A stretch of 64,000 nt of DNA from positions 1 to 64,000 of the forward strand of contig JACKNZ010000011.1 of assembly GCA_024234595.1 (NCBI GenBank). The letters run 5' to 3'. The position numbers and the translations under genes were made by a program. Positions 25,656 to 35,500 of this stretch are shown here, piece after piece. Numbering within the stretch: position 1 is the first letter of the stretch; each line of letters opens with the position of its first letter. Source of the DNA: Moraxellaceae bacterium. Lineage in GTDB: Bacteria; Pseudomonadota; Gammaproteobacteria; Pseudomonadales; Moraxellaceae. The notes under the pieces are model-generated. The model saw nothing but the letters and a program-made list of their open reading frames with translations, did not search any database and had not been told where the DNA came from.

Positions 25656-26284
25656 CACAATGGCCAATTAACTATTACAGGCTTATTAAGTGGCGCATCT
25701 AGCTCTAATACCGAGCAAGCATTTACAAATAAGGTATGCCGATTGGCTTCTTGGCCATAGCTCTCGTGGATATGGCCAAAAATATGTAATTTGGGTTTAA
25801 GCTCTTGCACGCGTTTTAACAAATCTTCACAACCAACCCATTGCGAGCGCACACGGTCTAAATATTTAAAAGGTGGGGTGTGGGTAATTAAAATATCGGT
25901 ATTGCTAGGAATTTGCTGCCATTTTTCGGCTAAATCTTGGCCACGTCTAAGGTTAAACGCCATATTATGAAAAAACGGCTGCCAAGGGCTACCAAAAAAA
26001 CGAATACCTTCAATAGTTATCGCTTGGTGTTGTAAATAGATTGCGTTTTTAAACAGTAGATGTCCGTCATGTTCTTCTAGGCAGTGCTCATGGTTGCCTG
26101 CAATCACAATTTTGTGTTTGTGTGGTAGTGTGCCAAGCCAGTCATCAAATGCTTTAATCTCATCCAGCTCGCCATATTCGGTCATATCCCCTGCATGAAT
26201 TAACATATCGCCATCAGGTATGGTTAATAACTCATGTAGGCCATGTGTGTCGCTGATAATAACGAGTTTAAGAGGGGAGGGCAT
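25655..26284 (-). CDS. Calcineurin-like metallophosphoesterase
   Basis: A protein of about 209 aa from ATG 26284 (a TTG at 26290 also opens the frame). It carries all metallophosphoesterase motifs: SDTHG, HAGDMTEYGE, GNHE, ITHTPPF and FGHIHESYGQ. The size and motif set match the small phosphoesterases related to MPPED1/YfcE-like enzymes. It should be a dinuclear metal phosphodiesterase; the substrate is unknown. It has no operon partner and ends in a shared terminator. Confidence 0.88.
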   Translation of the reverse strand: MPSPLKLVIISDTHGLHELLTIPDGDMLIHAGDMTEYGELDEIKAFDDWLGTLPHKHKIVIAGNHEHCLEEHDGHLLFKNAIYLQHQAITIEGIRFFGSPWQPFFHNMAFNLRRGQDLAEKWQQIPSNTDILITHTPPFKYLDRVRSQWVGCEDLLKRVQELKPKLHIFGHIHESYGQEANRHTLFVNACSVLELDAPLNKPVIVNWPL

Positions 26285-26313
26285 AACCAAAATTCTGCTT
26301 AAATAAGATTAAC

Positions 26314-26412
26314 AGGACTTACGCATTTCACCGAAATTAGCGCGTTTTGTGAACATAAAACCGTTAAAAACGGTTGAAATGTGAGCAAATAAGCGATAAC
26401 CGCGTAAGTCCT
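26314..26412. mobile_element. MITE-like element, copy 1 (99 bp)
   Basis: The element is bounded by perfect inverted repeats AGGACTTACGC and GCGTAAGTCCT and contains an internal hairpin AACCGTT-AAA-AACGGTT. A second near-identical copy lies at 37779 and shortened relatives lie at 28125 and 28847. It has no coding capacity, so it is presumably mobilised by a transposase encoded elsewhere. Confidence 0.8.
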
Positions 26413-26543
26413 AATTAAGCTATCATATTTAACCCACAAAAGAGAGTTTTTCTTGGCTTATTTGTCCGACACTTTAATTACATCTTAATACATAAAACCT
26501 AGTATCATCTGCTATTTAATAATGTTATAAAAATCAGTTAATT

Positions 26544-26969
26544 ATGTATTTTAGTCAAAAAAGATTGCGGCAAATTTTTGCTCGTACGTCGGGGTATTGT
26601 CATCTTTGCCATGCAAAATTAGATTTTAGCAGTTATGGTGAGCTTGGTGTAAATGGTTCATGGGAGGTTGAGCATTCAACACCACAAGCCAAAGGTGGTA
26701 CACATCATCTTAACAATTTATATCCTGCTTGCATTAGTTGTAATCGTGCTAAAGGTGACAGTAGTACCCGTTCGGCACGCGCCAAATATGGTAAAACACG
26801 CGCACCGCTATCACTCAAAAAACGTCGTCGTGCTAAAATCGTTTACGGTACAAAGGGGGCATTCTTGGGCAGTGTCATGACCCTTTTAATGAGTGTCGAT
26901 TTGTCGGGTAGCTTAGTCGTAGTCGGTTTTGTGATTGGATATGTGCAAAATCCAGATAAGCGTAGCTAA
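26544..26969 (+). CDS. HNH endonuclease-domain protein with C-terminal membrane segment
   Basis: A 141-aa protein. The HNH fold is marked by the zinc-knuckle cysteines Cys19-xx-Cys22 and CISC, with core residues WEVEHSTPQAKGGTHHLNNL; NRAKGD closes the motif. Residues about 105-136 are hydrophobic and Gly/Val-rich, predicting one membrane-spanning segment, which is unusual for an HNH nuclease. It stands alone, with an AT-rich upstream region and a MITE before it. Whether it cuts DNA or is a repurposed structural domain is unknown. Confidence 0.8.
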   Translation: MYFSQKRLRQIFARTSGYCHLCHAKLDFSSYGELGVNGSWEVEHSTPQAKGGTHHLNNLYPACISCNRAKGDSSTRSARAKYGKTRAPLSLKKRRRAKIVYGTKGAFLGSVMTLLMSVDLSGSLVVVGFVIGYVQNPDKRS

Positions 26970-26995
26970 TGCACTTTTAGGGGTTAAATCATATC

Positions 26996-28102
26996 ATGCA
27001 AAAGTTTCACGCCACCTTGTATGGTTACCATATGCCAGCGATGGGAACAGCAGTCTCGGCTTATTTTGTAGGTCAACGCTTGTTTATCGACAATATGCCC
27101 ATCGAATTACATAGCAGCCAGCTCAGCGTCAGTGTTGGCGGTATGGAGCATGATGAATTATTTTTAAATTGGTGTGATAGTGAAGAAACACAATGGGCAT
27201 TAAAAGCGGCATCTACAGCAGATATTGACATAATTGTTAATAGCGCACCTGCAGCATTACAGTCTCAATTATCTAAATGGCATCAACGTCATCGTCACCA
27301 CAAAACTTTGTGGGGCTTGCTGGGTGCGGCAGTTATCACATTTGTATTTGTGATGGCAGTAGTACTTTGGCAGTATCAACACATGGTGTCGTGGGTGGCG
27401 AAGCAAATTCCTATCAGTACCGAACAACAGTTAGGGCAAGCTGCGTTGGCACAAATCAAGGCGGAGGGTGGTATTATTGAGTCGGGCAAAGCAATCGTTG
27501 CCTTGGCAAAGATTGGCAACAAAATCACTCGTGGCTCAAACTATCAATATCAATGGCTCATTAAACAAGACGAAACGGTCAATGCCTTTGCATTACCTAG
27601 CGGCATTATTGTGGTGCATTCGGCATTGATTCAAAAAGCCGATAATGCCGAAGAATTAGCTGCGGTATTAGCGCACGAAGTACAACATGTTGAGCAGCGG
27701 CACTCACTCAAAAATATCATTCATGGTGCAGGTTGGGCAGTGGTGTTAGCGGTAGTGTTGGGGGATGTCAGTGGCGTAACGGCGGTGATTGCTCATCAAG
27801 TTGGCGCGAGTTATTTTAGTCGAGAGTTAGAGGCTGAGGCCGATAAGTTGGGTTATGCTACGTTAGTGAAAGCCAACATTAATCCCGATGGTATGGCGAG
27901 CTTTTTGCAAAAATTAGCTGATTTATCGCAACAACAGCCCAAGGCATTGGCGTGGATTTCTTCTCATCCTGATACCTTAGAACGAGTGGCAGACATTAAG
28001 CAGCTTCTTAAGGAGCAGCCTTGTGATAGCTGTAAACCATTAAATGTTGATTGGCAAAGTATGCAACAGGCATTGCCCAAAATCGAACATCTCAAACAAT
28101 AG
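26996..28102 (+). CDS. Membrane-anchored M48-family metalloprotease (paralogue 1)
   Basis: A 368-aa protein. A ~100-residue N-terminal beta-rich domain is followed by one transmembrane helix (about 105-125) and an M48 peptidase domain with the zinc motif H227-EVQ-H231 and the downstream ligand Glu in SRELEAEADKLGY. C-terminal SSHPDTLERV is the usual M48 'HP' segment. The architecture is the same as that of the protease gene at 62065, so the two are paralogues. A role in membrane or periplasmic protein quality control is plausible; substrates are unknown. It ends in a Cys pair (CDSC) near the C-terminus. Confidence 0.88.
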   Translation: MQKFHATLYGYHMPAMGTAVSAYFVGQRLFIDNMPIELHSSQLSVSVGGMEHDELFLNWCDSEETQWALKAASTADIDIIVNSAPAALQSQLSKWHQRHRHHKTLWGLLGAAVITFVFVMAVVLWQYQHMVSWVAKQIPISTEQQLGQAALAQIKAEGGIIESGKAIVALAKIGNKITRGSNYQYQWLIKQDETVNAFALPSGIIVVHSALIQKADNAEELAAVLAHEVQHVEQRHSLKNIIHGAGWAVVLAVVLGDVSGVTAVIAHQVGASYFSRELEAEADKLGYATLVKANINPDGMASFLQKLADLSQQQPKALAWISSHPDTLERVADIKQLLKEQPCDSCKPLNVDWQSMQQALPKIEHLKQ

Positions 28103-28124
28103 CTTTTTTGCAATATGACTGTGT

Positions 28125-28153
28125 AGGACTTAAGCAATAACCGCGTAAGTCCT
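28125..28153. mobile_element. MITE-like element, copy 2 (29-bp deletion derivative)
   Basis: The element starts AGGACTTAAGC and ends CCGCGTAAGTCCT, keeping both inverted ends of the family described at 26314 with the whole centre removed. It lies 20 bp beyond the stop of the exporter-family gene. Confidence 0.7.
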
Positions 28154-28172
28154 AAAGTGTGAAAGTCCCAAA

Positions 28173-28748
28173 TTATGAGAGGCCAGTTTTTCCTAATAAA
28201 ATTAAAATGCCAATCACCGCAAAAATACTCGCAGCAAGACCATGAATCAATCGAATTGGCAGTTTTTGGGCAAAATGGTTTCCTAAATACACTGCGGGTA
28301 CATTTGCTAACATCATGCCTAATGTTGTTCCTATGATAACCCAAATAAAATCAGATGAGTATTTCGCGCTTAACGCAATGGTGGCAATTTGGGTTTTGTC
28401 TCCCATTTCTGCTAAAAAGAAGGCAATAACAGTCGTGCCAAATACGCCAAAACGAGATTGATGCGAGCTTTCTTCTTCTAACTTATCAGGAATAAGTAGC
28501 CAAATAGCCATTGCTAAAAAACCAATTCCGAGTATCCATCTCATATTGTCTTGGCCAATCAAGTTATTTAAATACATGCCAACAGCACCTGCAAAGGCAT
28601 GATTAATAATGGTTGCAACCAAAATACCAAACACAATCGGTATAGGTTGACGAAATCGGGCAGCTAATAAAAAGGCGAGAAGTTGGGTTTTGTCACCCAT
28701 TTCAGCTAGAGCAACTAAGGCAGTGGCTAACAATAAAGCGGTCATCAT
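28173..28748 (-). CDS. UPF0016/GDT1 (TMEM165) family cation exporter
   Basis: I take ATG 28748 (191 aa; ATG 28745 follows immediately), with GCGGAG upstream; the frame extends further to 28808 but that adds only non-conserved residues. Two copies of the family signature ExGDK(T/S) are present: LAEMGDKTQLLAFLL in helix 1 and FFLAEMGDKTQIATIAL in the fourth helix, giving about six membrane helices in two inverted halves. Bacterial members of this family export Mn2+. A 9-bp inverted repeat in the leader suggests regulation at the RNA level. MITE remnants lie on both sides of the gene. Confidence 0.88.
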   Translation of the reverse strand: MMTALLLATALVALAEMGDKTQLLAFLLAARFRQPIPIVFGILVATIINHAFAGAVGMYLNNLIGQDNMRWILGIGFLAMAIWLLIPDKLEEESSHQSRFGVFGTTVIAFFLAEMGDKTQIATIALSAKYSSDFIWVIIGTTLGMMLANVPAVYLGNHFAQKLPIRLIHGLAASIFAVIGILILLGKTGLS

Positions 28749-28755
28749 AAACTCC

Positions 28756-28798
28756 GCGTCAGCCAAAAAACCAAAGATTAAAAACATCTGGCTGACGC
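28756..28798 (-). promoter_or_regulatory. Leader hairpin of the UPF0016 exporter gene
   Basis: GCGTCAGCC and GGCTGACGC form a perfect 9-bp stem with a 25-nt loop. On the transcript the 3' arm runs directly into GGAG, the ribosome binding site. No match to the yybP-ykoY manganese riboswitch core could be recognised. Confidence 0.55.
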
Positions 28799-28846
28799 TC
28801 AGAAACACACAAATTATTAAATAGAAGTCTTGAACTTACAGAACAT

Positions 28847-28883
28847 GGTTTACGCATTGAACTTAAATAACTGCGTAAGTCTT
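28847..28883. mobile_element. MITE-like element, copy 3 (degenerate, short)
   Basis: GGTTTACGCA...TGCGTAAGTCTT keeps the inverted ends of the family at 26314, with mismatches and most of the centre lost. Confidence 0.6.
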
Positions 28884-29251
28884 AAGGAATGTAATGTTCA
28901 CCTAGCTATAAATAATAAGAGCAGGATGTTTTTAATCTTTAGTCTCGCTAAACTCATAATATCAAGTCGTATTTACCATGTTCAGTGAACAAGTTTGTTG
29001 ATAAATACTTGTTAGTTTTATATGTAACTAACAAAAGCTACTCCCTAAAGAAGCAAATTATAATAGCATGTCAGCATTTTTTCGTGAAGAAGCGGATTAA
29101 ACTCATTTTGTAGAGTGAATCTAAGAGACAGTTGTATGGTTCTGCCAAACGCCACAAATTGACGCTTAGTTTTTGCAATAGATTGTTGTTTGCTAATAAT
29201 TGTTTTAGATTTAGGCACTGCCAACCATCTTAGCGCAAATAGGAATGCGTC
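28884..29251. other. Intergenic, no recognisable gene
   Basis: This is 368 bp of AT-rich sequence before recC. I see no convincing ORF, RNA gene or repeat. The promoter for the recCBD operon is presumably here; AGGA 8 nt before the ATG at 29252 is the only clear signal. Confidence 0.6.
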
Positions 29252-32200
29252 ATGCTCACCATCTATCAAAGCCACAACCTACCCACGTTATTCGAGGGGC
29301 TAAACGCATTTTTAGGCCAAAAACAAGATAATCCTTTTCAACCATTAACCATTCTAGTGCCATCATTGGCGATTGGTCGTTGGTTGCATTATCAATGGGC
29401 GCAAAAAAATGGGGTTAGTGCTAACTTGGCCACCGAGTTTCCTGCCAATTTTATGTGGCACTGTTTTAGCCAAGTTGTCCCACAAACGCCAAAGTCACCC
29501 GTATTAAGTCCTGAGGCCATGCAGTGGCGATTATTTTCGGCCTTAGACCCACAGCAATTACCACAAGATGATACTTTTCTAATTTTACACCGTTATTTAG
29601 AGCGTAATCCCCATGCTTTAGGGCGTTGGCAATTGGCAGGACGCATTGCCGAAGTGTTTGGTTATTATCGCAGTTATCGCCGCGATTGGTTAGATTGTTG
29701 GCGCGAAGGGCAGATGATTCAAAAACAAAACCGTTTAGATAATGGCCAACTCATCGAAAAGCCACCTTATCGTCATCAAGAGTGGCAAGCGGCTTTATGG
29801 CAACAATTATTTGCTGAGGAACATCATCAACAAGGTCATTTGTTAATGCAGTTTTATCAGCAATTACAACAAGATGCTCAACTGATTAAGCTGTTGCCTG
29901 AGCGTTTGGCCGTCTTTACCACGGTACGTCTGCCGCCTAATGAACTGGATTTTTTTAGGGTGCTGAGTGAGTTTATTGAGGTTTGTTTTTATCATTTTAA
30001 CCCCAGTAGTCAATATTGGGCAGACAGCGTTGACGAAAAATGGCTGGCCAAAATGCAGCTCAAACAGCCGCAACGGATGGCTCTATACGACAAAGGCCAT
30101 CCCTTATTAACGGCATGGGGTAAACAGCACCGCGATACCTTTAGATTATTGTCTCAGTTGTCAGGTGGCGAGCAAGAAAACGATTGGTTAGATGATTTTC
30201 CAGAGCTAGAGCCAACACATTTATTATCATGTCTGCAACACAGTATTCATGAATTAGAACATGAGGAACAAGCGACATGGACACTTCAGCCACAAGACAA
30301 GTCAATTCAAGTACATAGCTGTCATAGTTTAACGCGCCAACTCGAAGTGTTACACGATACTTTATTGCATTTATTTGCCCAAGATAACAGCCTAAAACCG
30401 CAAGATATTGTGGTGATGTTGCCTGATATTGCCAGTGCAGGAGGGGCGATAGAAGCGGTTTTTGGCACAGTCAGTACCGATAGATATATTCCGTGGCAGT
30501 TAACAGGCGTGGCGAGTGTGGCCGAAAATAGCTTGTGGCGTGCTTTTGAAGGTTTATATCGACTCAGTCAAGAACGTTTTACTTTATCGGCTTTTATTGA
30601 TTGGTTAAGTCTAGCCCCTGTGTTGAGTTATTATGGCCTATTAGCCGAAGATATAGAGCGTTGTGTCATTTTGTTAGAAAAAGCAGGTGTCTATCGAAAT
30701 TTAGATGGCAAACATCGCGCACAAATCAGCGGTGATAATAGCGATACCGATGATGTACATAGCTTTTTATTTGGTTTAGAGCGTTTGTTATTAGCGACAG
30801 CCTTACCCAGTGATTATCAACAGTTATATGTAGGCATTCAGCCTGTTGCCGATATTGAAGCCAGTGATTTTGCCCTCATAGGGACATTATGTCAGGCAGT
30901 GAGTGATATTGCCGAGCGTCGTCATGCTTGGCAGCAAAAACAAGCGGCTTATTTAGGATTGCAACAACTGCAACAAGATTTAAGTCGATTTTTTAGCTCT
31001 CAAGTTGGCACCCGCGCATGGGATAATCTTAACAAAGCGATTGAAGATTTATTTGACACTTTTAATGTTGCCGCTACGCCTGAACCTATCGCACTCAGTT
31101 TGTTATTAGCTGATTTAGCGCAGCGCATTGCAGCCTCTGCACCGGGAGCAGTACCGGGTGGGGTAGTGCATTTTAGCCGATTAGGTGCGTTGCGTTTGTT
31201 GCCGTATCGAGTGATTGCTATTTTAGGGCTAGAAGATACTGCTTTTCCTCGGCGTGAGCAAAATAACGAATTTGATTTATTAAGCCAAGACGACCAACCA
31301 CGCGCTGGCGACCGTTCACGACGTGACGATGATAAGGCGATGTTTTTAGAAGCCTTAATGACCGCTCAAGATAATTTGTTGTTGTTTTATAACGGCTTTA
31401 GTCAACAACAAATGGCACATTTTCCACCTTCAGCCTTGATTAGCCAATTGTTAGAATATTTAGGGCGACGGGTCATTGGTGGCAAAAAGTTGATAGAAGA
31501 ACACTGTTGCATTGCACATCGTTTGCAAGCCTTTAGCCCCAGTTATTTTACGCCTAATGCGCCCCAAGCAACCTATGCCCACGAATGGTTAGCCGCCGCC
31601 AAAGCGGTTATCAAAACCCAAGCGCAGCCTTCGGCCTTTGTCGATGCCCCGTGGCAACTATTACATCAGCCAGAACACATTCAGTTAGACGATTTTTATA
31701 AGTTTTATCGCCATCCCGCTCAATATTTTTTAACACAACAGCTTAAACTACAAATACCTGTTAGCAGCGACCAACAACATGATGAAGAACCATTACGTCT
31801 TGATAATTTGGCAAAATGGAAGTTGCGGCAAACTATTATGCAAAGCTCTCAACAAAGGCTGCAATTACGCGCCAGTGGTCAATTGCCTGTGGGGGTCATT
31901 GGCGATGTTTATTACCTCTTATCCGAGCAAGAATTACAGCCACTTAAACGCGCTTTAGACTTGTATCAACAACCATCCCAAGCACAAGGCTTTAGTTATC
32001 GTTTTGAATCACAACATGGCACATGGCAGCTCAATAGCAAGTTACCGCCCATCAAACAAGCGTACCAATTAAGTTATAGTGTCTCAAAGCTCAGTGCTAA
32101 AGTGCAATTACAAGCGTGGTTACAACATGTAGCATGGCAATTAGCAGGGGCTAACAAGCCCAGTTATTATTTATGTTTAGAGTCGGTGCAGCGTTATGAT

Positions 32201-32545
32201 GCATTATCTGTCGAGCAGGCTCAACGCTATGTTCAGCAACTCTATCACTATTATTATCAAGGCTTACAACAGCCTTTGTTGTTAGAAATCAAAACAGCTT
32301 TTGAGTATTTAGCAGCGAGTACCAATCCCAAAAAAGACCCAATAGTCATTGCGGCTAACACATGGCAAGCGCAAATCACCGACGATGTGTTTTGGCGACA
32401 AGTTATTCCCGAAGATCAACGTGATATGTTGCCAGAAACCTTTATTGCCCAGACGATGGATATTTATCAGCCTTTACTCACGCATAGCTCAACATTGACG
32501 TGGCAAGCCTTAGCACAACACATGCGGGAGTACGGACATGAATAA
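29252..32545 (+). CDS. recC: Exodeoxyribonuclease V gamma subunit
   Basis: A 1097-aa protein, close to E. coli RecC (1122 aa). The N-terminus has the conserved Sf1-helicase-like opening (YQSHNLPTLFEGLNAFL, LVPSLAIGRWLHYQWAQ) with catalytic residues absent, as expected for RecC. The segment GAVPGGVVHFSRLGALRLLPYR and the line LGLEDTAFPRREQNNEFDLL are typical. RecC holds RecB and RecD together and reads Chi in the exiting strand during double-strand break repair. It overlaps recB by 8 nt. Confidence 0.95.
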   Translation: MLTIYQSHNLPTLFEGLNAFLGQKQDNPFQPLTILVPSLAIGRWLHYQWAQKNGVSANLATEFPANFMWHCFSQVVPQTPKSPVLSPEAMQWRLFSALDPQQLPQDDTFLILHRYLERNPHALGRWQLAGRIAEVFGYYRSYRRDWLDCWREGQMIQKQNRLDNGQLIEKPPYRHQEWQAALWQQLFAEEHHQQGHLLMQFYQQLQQDAQLIKLLPERLAVFTTVRLPPNELDFFRVLSEFIEVCFYHFNPSSQYWADSVDEKWLAKMQLKQPQRMALYDKGHPLLTAWGKQHRDTFRLLSQLSGGEQENDWLDDFPELEPTHLLSCLQHSIHELEHEEQATWTLQPQDKSIQVHSCHSLTRQLEVLHDTLLHLFAQDNSLKPQDIVVMLPDIASAGGAIEAVFGTVSTDRYIPWQLTGVASVAENSLWRAFEGLYRLSQERFTLSAFIDWLSLAPVLSYYGLLAEDIERCVILLEKAGVYRNLDGKHRAQISGDNSDTDDVHSFLFGLERLLLATALPSDYQQLYVGIQPVADIEASDFALIGTLCQAVSDIAERRHAWQQKQAAYLGLQQLQQDLSRFFSSQVGTRAWDNLNKAIEDLFDTFNVAATPEPIALSLLLADLAQRIAASAPGAVPGGVVHFSRLGALRLLPYRVIAILGLEDTAFPRREQNNEFDLLSQDDQPRAGDRSRRDDDKAMFLEALMTAQDNLLLFYNGFSQQQMAHFPPSALISQLLEYLGRRVIGGKKLIEEHCCIAHRLQAFSPSYFTPNAPQATYAHEWLAAAKAVIKTQAQPSAFVDAPWQLLHQPEHIQLDDFYKFYRHPAQYFLTQQLKLQIPVSSDQQHDEEPLRLDNLAKWKLRQTIMQSSQQRLQLRASGQLPVGVIGDVYYLLSEQELQPLKRALDLYQQPSQAQGFSYRFESQHGTWQLNSKLPPIKQAYQLSYSVSKLSAKVQLQAWLQHVAWQLAGANKPSYYLCLESVQRYDALSVEQAQRYVQQLYHYYYQGLQQPLLLEIKTAFEYLAASTNPKKDPIVIAANTWQAQITDDVFWRQVIPEDQRDMLPETFIAQTMDIYQPLLTHSSTLTWQALAQHMREYGHE

Positions 32546-35500
32546 TCATCAAACAGTTGTGACTATTCCTGCCATTGACTGTCCATTATCAGGTGTACAA
32601 CTGATTGAAGCATCCGCAGGCACAGGCAAAACATGGACGTTATCGGCCTTATATACTCGTTTGCTAGTACAAAAAAAACTCGAAGTTAAACAAATTTTAG
32701 CCATTACCTTTACTAAAGCAGCAGCGGCCGAGTTGCGCGACCGTATTCGGCGGCGTTTGGTTGAGGTAAAGCATTATCTCGAACAAGATGAGACGCAACA
32801 TACAGCCCAAGACGACCCTGTTTGCGTGTATTTGTACGGCTGGTTAGCCTCAAAAAAACAACTATCACAAGGCATACAACGACTTGCCAATGCCATTGTT
32901 AATTTTGATGAGGCCAATATCACTACCATTAACGGTTTTTGCCAAGGTGAACTGGTCGAGCAGGCATTAGCCAGCGGTATGCCTTTTGAGTCAGAGTTAT
33001 TAACCGACACTGCACCGCTATTACACGAAATTATTCAAGATTATTGTCGGCAACAATGGCGACAAGCCGACCCGTTGTTGGTGGCCTATTTTTTAAGTCG
33101 AGAAGAATTTAATCCCAGTAATTTGGCAAAGTTTGTTACCAGAGTGTTGCAGCAAGGCCAAGCGCGTATTGTGCGCCCGCCTTTTCAAGCCAATCCAAGT
33201 TTGTTTTATTACACCAAAAAACTGTTTGAGCAAGCACAACATCTATGGCAACAACAAGCAGTACGCATACAGCGATTATTTGAGAAACATGGCGATGTAT
33301 TAAATGGCAGAACTTACACAGAAGACTCCATAAGCACATGGTTAATAACACTTAATCACGCTTTTGAAGATAACTTTATTAACACCATGTTGACCTTTGA
33401 GATTGACAAGCCACTGCAAAAACTGAGTCATAGCCAGCTGCAAAAAGCAGTCAAAAAAAATTGTCCTGAGTTTCCAGAACATTCATTTTTTGAGCTGGCT
33501 GAAACATTGCACGACAGCATGAGCAAACTTAAACAGCATATTCAATATCAAGCGATTGATTTTAAGTGTCAGTTAGTGACGTACAGCCAGAAAACCTTAA
33601 CTGAGCGTTTGTTTGCCCAACAAAGTCAAAGTTTTGATATGCAAATTAAAGGCTTGTCTCAAGCACTCAATCATGGTGATGCAGGTTTAGAGTTGGCGCA
33701 GAGCTTACGACTTAAATATCCTGCCGCCTTAGTCGATGAGTTTCAGGATACCGACAGCTATCAATATCAAATTTTGCAAAAAATGTATTTCCATCATTTA
33801 GCGCAAAAACAACAATGTTGCCTGTTTTTGGTGGGTGACCCCAAACAAGCGATTTATGGCTTTAGAGGGGCAGATGTTTATACCTATCTCAAAGCGCACG
33901 ACGCGGTTGCCGCACCACAAAAACATCATCTTGCCGCCAATCAACGCTCGGTATCACCGTTAATTCATGCCTTAAATGCTTTTTTTAACATCAATTCTGA
34001 TGCTTTTAAGCAGGAAAAAATTCGTTATTACCCTGTCACCACAGGCTCACGCCAACACGCGGTATTAAGTGATACCCGAGAAGCCCAAGCAGAAAACTAT
34101 CAAAGTCTGCGTTTTGTCGCTTACGATGTTGATAAAACCACCAAAGACGATGGGCAGTCGTGGGTAATTCAACAAATGGTTGCCGAAATTCAGCGACTAT
34201 TGCTAGGCGCAGCACAAGAAAAAGTATTATTAGCGCAAAAGCCCTTACAAGCCAAAGATATTGTGATTTTGGTGCGCTCACACAAAGAAGCGGAAGCCTG
34301 CCGTTTTGCTTTAGCCAAAATTGGCATCAAAGCCGCAATGCAATCACGCCAAAAAGTATTCCAAAGTACCGAAGCCGATGACATGGCGCGAGTATTGGCT
34401 GCTTTTGCCGAACCGCATAATGAAGGTAAAGTCAGAGCGGTACTCGCATCGCGTTTATGCGGTAAAAACATTAGCGACTTATTAACGTGGCAACAGGATA
34501 CCAAAATTTGGACGCAACACTTGCAACGTTTTTATCAGTATCACCAAACGTGGCAACAAAAAGGCTTTATGGTGGCATGGCGTGATTTTTTGCAAAAAGA
34601 ACAAGCAGCACAACGTATTGCTCAGTTGCCACAAGGTGAACGTATTCTGACTAATTTTTTACATTTAGCCGATTTATTACACGAAGAGTATCGACAACGC
34701 TTGGGAATGCATCAACTCTATGAATGGTTTTTGCAACAGCGTCTTGAGCCGCAACAAACAGAAAATGCCGAACTACGCCTCGAAAGTGATGAAAACTTAG
34801 TCAAAATTATGACCATTCATCAGTCTAAAGGTTTGGAGTTTCCGATTGTATTTGTCCCGATGTTGTGGGCTCCACCTTCGGCTCAAGCCATGAATACACC
34901 ATTTTATCATCATAATGACGAAGCTATTTTTGACCTAAGTGACTCGCTCAATGAACAAACCAAACAAATTGTCAAAGATGAAGTATTAGGTGAAGAGTTG
35001 CGCCTAGGTTATGTGGCACTCACACGCGCTGCGCAACGCTGTTATGTGTATTGGTGTCCCTTAGATACACCAAAGTCAAATATCAAAAATGCTGCTTTAG
35101 GCCATTGGTTGCCCCAAGGTTTACAAAGTTTGCGTGACTTAGCGCAGCAGCATCCGCTTGGGATTGGATTATCTACCAGCACGCAACCAGCCATGCTTCA
35201 AAAAATAGCCATCAACCCCTCTCAACAAGATTTGCAGGTATTAGAGAGTCCAAAAGTCCCTTGGGGTTATCGCTTAACCAGTTTTAGTAGTTTGCAACAA
35301 GGCGCAAAAGCCCTACAGCATCAAGAAGAAACGGTAGAAATTAAAGACAGCGAAGGCAAAGAAATCGTCTTAGAATATGCCGAGCAAGAAGTAGAGTTAG
35401 CCCGTTTTAATTTTGCAGGCAAAAAAGTGCCTGCTTCCCATGCAGGTAATTGTTTACACAAAGTGTTTGAGTTTGCCGATTTTACCCAGCCTGTGACCGA

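Noticed and set aside
28749..28846. yybP-ykoY manganese riboswitch before the UPF0016 gene
   Set aside because: Family context suggested it, but the conserved core segments could not be found; only a simple hairpin is present.
28173..28883. Composite transposon carrying the exporter gene
   Set aside because: The flanking MITE remnants are short and non-coding, and there is no evidence that they moved the gene.
29045..29275. Reverse-strand frame of 76 codons before recC
   Set aside because: It overlaps the recC start, has no ribosome binding site, and shows no recognisable motif.
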